A DNA stretch of 11,507 nucleotides from Bacteroidota bacterium (GTDB lineage: Bacteria > Bacteroidota > Rhodothermia > Rhodothermales > UBA10348): NCBI GenBank assembly GCA_004356265.1, contig SMXK01000150.1, positions 1 to 11,507 on the forward strand, in the 5' to 3' direction. The translations under genes and the position numbers were made by a program. The notes below the pieces were generated by a model. The model ran no database searches. It was not told the origin of the DNA and worked only from the letters and a program-made list of their open reading frames with translations. How positions within the stretch are numbered: position 1 is the first letter of the stretch; every line of letters starts with the position of its first letter. This document shows, in pieces, positions 7,380-11,507 of the stretch.

Positions 7380-8480
7380 ATGGACCCTCAAAACATACCG
7401 TCGGCCGGCGAGGTCGTCTTGCCTGAAGGCAGAAGTTATACCGTCCATTTCAGCCGTTTTCAAACCGTTCCTGAACGAATGATGTCTCTGGGACTACAAA
7501 TTCAGAACTGTCTGCTTGTAACAGACGAAAATGTCGGCGCTCTATACCAAGCCGATCTTGAAAAAGCTTTCGAATCGGCCGGTGGATCTTTCCATTCGAT
7601 TATCCTCCCGCCCGGTGAGTCGACGAAATCGCCACGCCAGTTGGAGCGAATTTATGAATTCGCGTTGAGCACTGGTATAACCCGGTCCACGCCAGTGGTC
7701 GCTCTTGGTGGTGGCGTGATTGGCGATATCGCTGGATTTGCAGCTGCTACTCTGTTGCGGGGCCTGCCACTCGTTCACGTCCCAACGACTCTGGTGGCCC
7801 AAGTTGACAGCTCCATTGGCGGAAAAACGGGACTCAATCACTCCACGGGAAAGAATCTGATTGGCTCGTTTTATCAACCACGAATGGTTTGCGCAGACTT
7901 CGACACTTTACGGACCCTTTCTGATCGTGAATGGACCAGCGGAATGGCCGAAGTCATCAAACATGCTCTCATCCTTGACATCAACTTCTTCCGGTGGATC
8001 GAAGAACATATAGACGGAATTGTTGCTCGCGATTACAAACTCGTGCCAGCCTTTGTTGCCTGCGCCGCGGCCATTAAATGTGAAGTCGTTTCGGCGGATG
8101 AGTTTGAGTCTGACCACCGGATGATTCTTAATTTTGGTCATACATTTGGCCACGCCCTCGAACGCTCCCTTGGATTCAAATCCATCACGCATGGAGAAGC
8201 GGTGGCAATCGGTATGAAGGCTGCGCTTCATTTATCCGTGTTACTGGGAAATAAAATCGAACTAGACCGTATTTTCAGCGTTCTGTCGTCGATTCCGGTT
8301 CCGTCCATTCCGGACAGTATTTCGATTGATAATCTATGTTTGTCAATGACAACAGATAAAAAACGAACGGCCCTGAGACTTCGCTTTGTGGTTCTGAGCG
8401 GCATTGGAAAGGCCTACGTGACAGCCGACGTTCCGACTGAATCTGTTTCCGAAGCCTGGCGGCGCGCATTGGCCCGCTGA
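7380..8480 (+). CDS. aroB: 3-dehydroquinate synthase
   Basis: Second enzyme of the shikimate pathway, converting DAHP to 3-dehydroquinate with NAD+ and a divalent metal (usually zinc) in the cytoplasm. At 366 residues it is of normal length. Signatures in order: DENVGALY (49-56), PPGESTKS (77-84), the NAD-binding GGGVIGDIAGFAAAT (110-124), HVPTTLVAQVDSSIGGKTGLN (133-153), GKNLIGSFYQP (157-167), AEVIKHALI (190-198), NFGHTFGHALE (251-261), HGEAVAIGM (271-279) and DKK (326-328) near the C-terminus. The metal ligands of the family are present: Glu191, His254 and His271. The protein looks intact and active. The ATG at 7380 is the first start codon after an in-frame TAA (7368-7370). It leaves about 10 residues before the usual first strand and has no Shine-Dalgarno. 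The tamB-like gene follows after 19 bases, so the two are probably one transcript. Confidence 0.97.
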   Translation: MDPQNIPSAGEVVLPEGRSYTVHFSRFQTVPERMMSLGLQIQNCLLVTDENVGALYQADLEKAFESAGGSFHSIILPPGESTKSPRQLERIYEFALSTGITRSTPVVALGGGVIGDIAGFAAATLLRGLPLVHVPTTLVAQVDSSIGGKTGLNHSTGKNLIGSFYQPRMVCADFDTLRTLSDREWTSGMAEVIKHALILDINFFRWIEEHIDGIVARDYKLVPAFVACAAAIKCEVVSADEFESDHRMILNFGHTFGHALERSLGFKSITHGEAVAIGMKAALHLSVLLGNKIELDRIFSVLSSIPVPSIPDSISIDNLCLSMTTDKKRTALRLRFVVLSGIGKAYVTADVPTESVSEAWRRALAR

Positions 8481-8499
8481 ATTCGACCTGACTGGTACC
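8481..8499. other. Short spacer aroB / tamB-like gene
   Basis: Nineteen bases with no terminator and no Shine-Dalgarno-like tract. The closeness supports an aroB-tamB operon. Confidence 0.5.
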
Positions 8500-11400
8500 A
8501 TGGCTCGGAATATCTTTAAAAACCTGTCTGCCCGGGCGTTCCGTGGCCTGGGGCTGCTCGCGTTATTCGTAGTCGTTATGTTTTTTGCGGCTACCCGAAC
8601 TCAGTATGGTCGGGATGGACTCAGCCGGCAGATTGAAAAGACTTTCAACAATTCGTTTGAAGGCACCCTGGAAATCGGACTCCTGACCGGAAACATCCTG
8701 AATTCTCTCTTTGCTTCGGACATTCGCGTTCTGGATTTCGAGGGCAATCCGGTCCTCGAAATTGACTCTTTGATTGTTGAGCCCCGGTGGCTGAGTTTAC
8801 TCCAACGCGAGTTTTCTGTGAGTAACATTACGCTGATCCGACCGCGCGTATTCCTGGATTTCGGGCTGGAGGGATCGACTAAACTTGAAGAGAGCTTTCG
8901 TTCGAGATCGGTAGTAGAAGATTCAGCACAAGTGTCACCAACAGAATCACAGACCCCGTGGTCGCTTGTTTCTGCGTCACTGGTAATCATTGACGGATCC
9001 ATCGTCAGCCGGAATCCTTCTCGTCTCTCACGGCCAGACACCACAAATTTCCTCATCGACTTTTCCAATTCCGAGGCTTCAAGCCTGCATTTGGAAGCAC
9101 GAATTGACTGGATGGAACCCACCCGGGTTATTGATATCATTGGTTTTTCCGCCTTGCTTACACCCGAAGCTATTCCCGTAAACGGCGGTCAGGCACAGCT
9201 CCTGGTAGATGATGAAAGGTTCAGCCTGAATGAATTTGCTCTTTCTATCGGCAATTCTAACCTCCGAATTGACGGATGGATTAACCAACTCACGACTCAT
9301 CCTGGAGCAACGTGGAATGAGATTCCATTTGTTTTCAATATCCTGTCCGGGTTTCTGGACTTCGATGAATTAAAAACACTGTTGCCGGGACTTCCTATAT
9401 CTGGATCCGGCCAGGTTAAGGCTTCAATTAATGGCCCTTTAAATGATCTTGCTGTCGCCGAAATAAGCATAACTTCAAGCACTACTGGCGCTTCAGGGGC
9501 CTCCGGCGTGAATGTAAGCGGTACAGTGTCAGGGCTGCCCGAAGACGCCAGGTTCGAATTCTCTGTGGACACAGGTGACATCTCTTCTGCACAATTGCAG
9601 GAATGGTTCCCCGATATTTCATTCGTCGAGACGTTAGCGGTGGAGCGTATCTCCTTTAATTCATACCTGACGGGATCCCTTTCATTGTCTCCGAATCTGG
9701 CTGAATTATCTGTCTCCGGAAATGCAGAAATCAGGTCTTCCAGCGGTTCAGTCTCCTCATCATTTGAAATAAGTGGAGCACGAGTCGATTCCGTTGTATT
9801 TGATGTCCAATTTTCTACGAGCGGCCTGGACCTTGCAGGATGGACGAACAATCCCTCGCTTGAAAGTTCGATCAGCGGAACGATTGGTGTTGTTGGCGCC
9901 GGCCCACTAATGGGACCCTCGTCGCTCACCGTTACGTCCGAATTGTCAGATTTCAGTCTCGGCGAATTCTTTCTTCCGGAATTGAATTTTACGATAACAG
10001 CAGATACGTCCGTTTTTCTGGCGGAATTGGTCGCAACCCAACTTGGTGGGACATTGAAAATGGAGGCCTCTGGCTCATATGGCAGCCACGGCCCCATTTT
10101 TTCGGCCACTACAACTTTGGAGAATTTTGATCTGGGAACACTCTTATCCCGCCAGGAATTGACGACAGATTTAACGGTTACAACCGAGATTTCCGGTCAG
10201 GGAAGCCATATCGATAGCTTTATCGGACAAATACTTATAGTCGTTGACTCATCTTTTGTGAGTGTAAACGGAACGGTATCGACCGTACCTCCCCACACCG
10301 TCAGTTTTCTATTTCAACAACCGGATTTATCGTCTCCCAGGCTCTCAATCACAGGAGATATTCTCGAGTTGGATCTACGTCAGAATATGACATTCAGTAC
10401 TCTGTTTGAGCTCACAAAGACCTGGGGGCGAAACACGAACACGGCAGTTCAGCGAGCGCTTGATAAACCACTCTACGCCAGAGACCAGGAGGCGGAACAA
10501 CAGGAGGCGGCTAACAATGCTCTGGAAGAATCTCTCCGATGGGACGCATTGACCAACTTTCTTGCTCAATCCGGTCAACAATTCCCTATCCAACTCGATA
10601 TAAATGCCCGCATTCTGCGACCTGAAATTCTCTTCTCATATTTCCCGTCAGCACCTTCCATTGCAGCACGGGGCACCGCTGAACTGAAAGCTACGTGGAC
10701 GCAGACGTCAACAACTGTGTCACTGGGGTTCGACGCTGACTCACTGCTAGCCTCAGCTTTAAGAATGGACGGCGCGACTGTCAGGGCGCGTTATTCTGCT
10801 TCTTACGTTCCATCGATAGACGAATCTGCGCAATTCAACATTGACCTGCAGGCTGATTCCGTTCGGGTCGGCGGTCAGAAGATTCTGTCTCCGCAGATAA
10901 ACTTGGCGTATGCATCTCGGACCGGTACGCTGAATATTTTCAGCCCCAAGGTAGGCCCTCTCGATTCACTTGTCGTGGATGCCGGGATCACGTTGCTTCC
11001 CGATAGAGCTCGACTCCAGTTCGAAAGAATCGAGGCCCGATCTGAAAACACCTTCTGGAGTTCATCCGGTGAGTCAGCCGTGGAATGGTACAGTGACGCC
11101 CTGCTTGTGCGGGACATTCAGTTGAACCAGCAAGATGGGGATGGGTTGACCGGTCAATCATTCAACATATATGGACGGTTGTCAAACTTACCCGTCGATA
11201 CCTTGCACGTGAACGCAGACAACGTGATTCTGACCGAGTTATCAGATTTTGCCGACCTGAACCCCCATTTTGGTGGACTGCTCAATGCTCAGCTAGCGTT
11301 TACCCGGACAAACGATCAGCCTGTAATTGCGGGCTCGGTCGATGTGGAGAGAATGTCTGTAGACTCGTGGATTATCGGTGACCTGGCGATTCGAAGCTCG

Positions 11401-11507
11401 CTTGTGCCCGGCTCGCCTGATATCACAGTAAACTTGTCGCTTCAGCCTGGCGACTCACTGACGGCGTCAGAAATTTATGGAACGGTACGTCCGGCTCTCG
11501 TGACGGA
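8500..11507 (+). CDS. TamB/AsmA-like translocation and assembly module protein, 3'-partial
   Basis: Read codon by codon, this frame is open from the ATG at 8500 to the right edge: 1002 codons plus two bases, no stop, so the gene continues beyond the window. Basic residues (MARNIFK..) precede a hydrophobic helix at about 15-31, giving an inner-membrane anchor with the rest in the periplasm. Next comes the typical TamB/AsmA opening: Q..IEKTFNN (43-52), a strand-turn repeat with the sense 'gene-specific strand, D.EGNPVLEIDSL, W.SLLQREFSV, ITLIRPRVFLD' (about 74-121). The remainder is repeating short beta strands rich in Ser, Thr and Gly, as expected of the lipid-carrying groove these proteins form between the membranes. 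Residues about 632-692 break the pattern with a polar helical stretch rich in Ala, Glu and Gln. The C-terminal DUF490 domain that would confirm TamB is not in view, so another AsmA-like protein is possible. It sits 19 bases after aroB. No Shine-Dalgarno precedes the start. Confidence 0.85.
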   Translation, partial: MARNIFKNLSARAFRGLGLLALFVVVMFFAATRTQYGRDGLSRQIEKTFNNSFEGTLEIGLLTGNILNSLFASDIRVLDFEGNPVLEIDSLIVEPRWLSLLQREFSVSNITLIRPRVFLDFGLEGSTKLEESFRSRSVVEDSAQVSPTESQTPWSLVSASLVIIDGSIVSRNPSRLSRPDTTNFLIDFSNSEASSLHLEARIDWMEPTRVIDIIGFSALLTPEAIPVNGGQAQLLVDDERFSLNEFALSIGNSNLRIDGWINQLTTHPGATWNEIPFVFNILSGFLDFDELKTLLPGLPISGSGQVKASINGPLNDLAVAEISITSSTTGASGASGVNVSGTVSGLPEDARFEFSVDTGDISSAQLQEWFPDISFVETLAVERISFNSYLTGSLSLSPNLAELSVSGNAEIRSSSGSVSSSFEISGARVDSVVFDVQFSTSGLDLAGWTNNPSLESSISGTIGVVGAGPLMGPSSLTVTSELSDFSLGEFFLPELNFTITADTSVFLAELVATQLGGTLKMEASGSYGSHGPIFSATTTLENFDLGTLLSRQELTTDLTVTTEISGQGSHIDSFIGQILIVVDSSFVSVNGTVSTVPPHTVSFLFQQPDLSSPRLSITGDILELDLRQNMTFSTLFELTKTWGRNTNTAVQRALDKPLYARDQEAEQQEAANNALEESLRWDALTNFLAQSGQQFPIQLDINARILRPEILFSYFPSAPSIAARGTAELKATWTQTSTTVSLGFDADSLLASALRMDGATVRARYSASYVPSIDESAQFNIDLQADSVRVGGQKILSPQINLAYASRTGTLNIFSPKVGPLDSLVVDAGITLLPDRARLQFERIEARSENTFWSSSGESAVEWYSDALLVRDIQLNQQDGDGLTGQSFNIYGRLSNLPVDTLHVNADNVILTELSDFADLNPHFGGLLNAQLAFTRTNDQPVIAGSVDVERMSVDSWIIGDLAIRSSLVPGSPDITVNLSLQPGDSLTASEIYGTVRPALVT

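Noticed and set aside
8601..9140. 179-codon minus-strand open frame
   Set aside because: Opposite the well-supported N-terminal region of the TamB-like gene; Ser/Arg-rich translation typical of an antisense shadow.
9297..10109. 270-codon open frame on the minus strand
   Set aside because: It lies wholly opposite the continuous TamB-like frame, its composition is low-complexity and Pro/Ser-rich, and it has no recognisable motif. It is a shadow of the plus-strand gene.

Overview
The window is ordinary bacterial chromosome, densely coding, with six protein genes and no RNA gene, mobile element, CRISPR array or phage signature that I can see. Base composition looks near 50% GC throughout. None of the five visible start codons has a Shine-Dalgarno-like AGGAGG tract; several have A-rich bases just upstream instead. 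Together with the type of RND pump (extra membrane segments, Asn in place of two relay residues) and the large TamB-like protein, this suggests a Gram-negative member of the Bacteroidota/Rhodothermota/Balneolota (FCB) group. That placement is inference; no marker gene settles it.

Layout. Positions 3-3620 (+) hold most of an HAE1-type RND efflux permease whose N-terminus lies before the window. Its last 17 bases overlap the start of mpl (3604-5097, +), the murein tripeptide ligase of cell-wall recycling. After 71 bases comes a 409-residue protein that I cannot assign (5169-6398, +). It converges, 45 bases apart, on an NRDE/TANGO2-family gene on the minus strand (6444-7226). A 153-base divergent spacer separates that gene from aroB (7380-8480, +), the 3-dehydroquinate synthase of the shikimate pathway. 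Nineteen bases after aroB begins a very long open frame (8500 to the right edge, over 1000 codons, no stop). It has an N-terminal membrane anchor and an AsmA/TamB-type start, so it is read here as a 3'-truncated tamB-like envelope gene.

How the genes fit together. The pump, Mpl and the TamB-like protein all concern the cell envelope: export across the inner membrane, reuse of peptidoglycan peptide, and lipid or outer-membrane-protein traffic across the periplasm. AroB is central metabolism. NRDE and the 409-residue protein have no clear link to their neighbours. The two likely transcription units are RND-mpl(-409 aa protein) and aroB-tamB. I found no convincing new multi-gene system. The points most worth checking are the roughly 200-residue insertion of extra membrane segments in the pump and the unassigned 409-residue protein.
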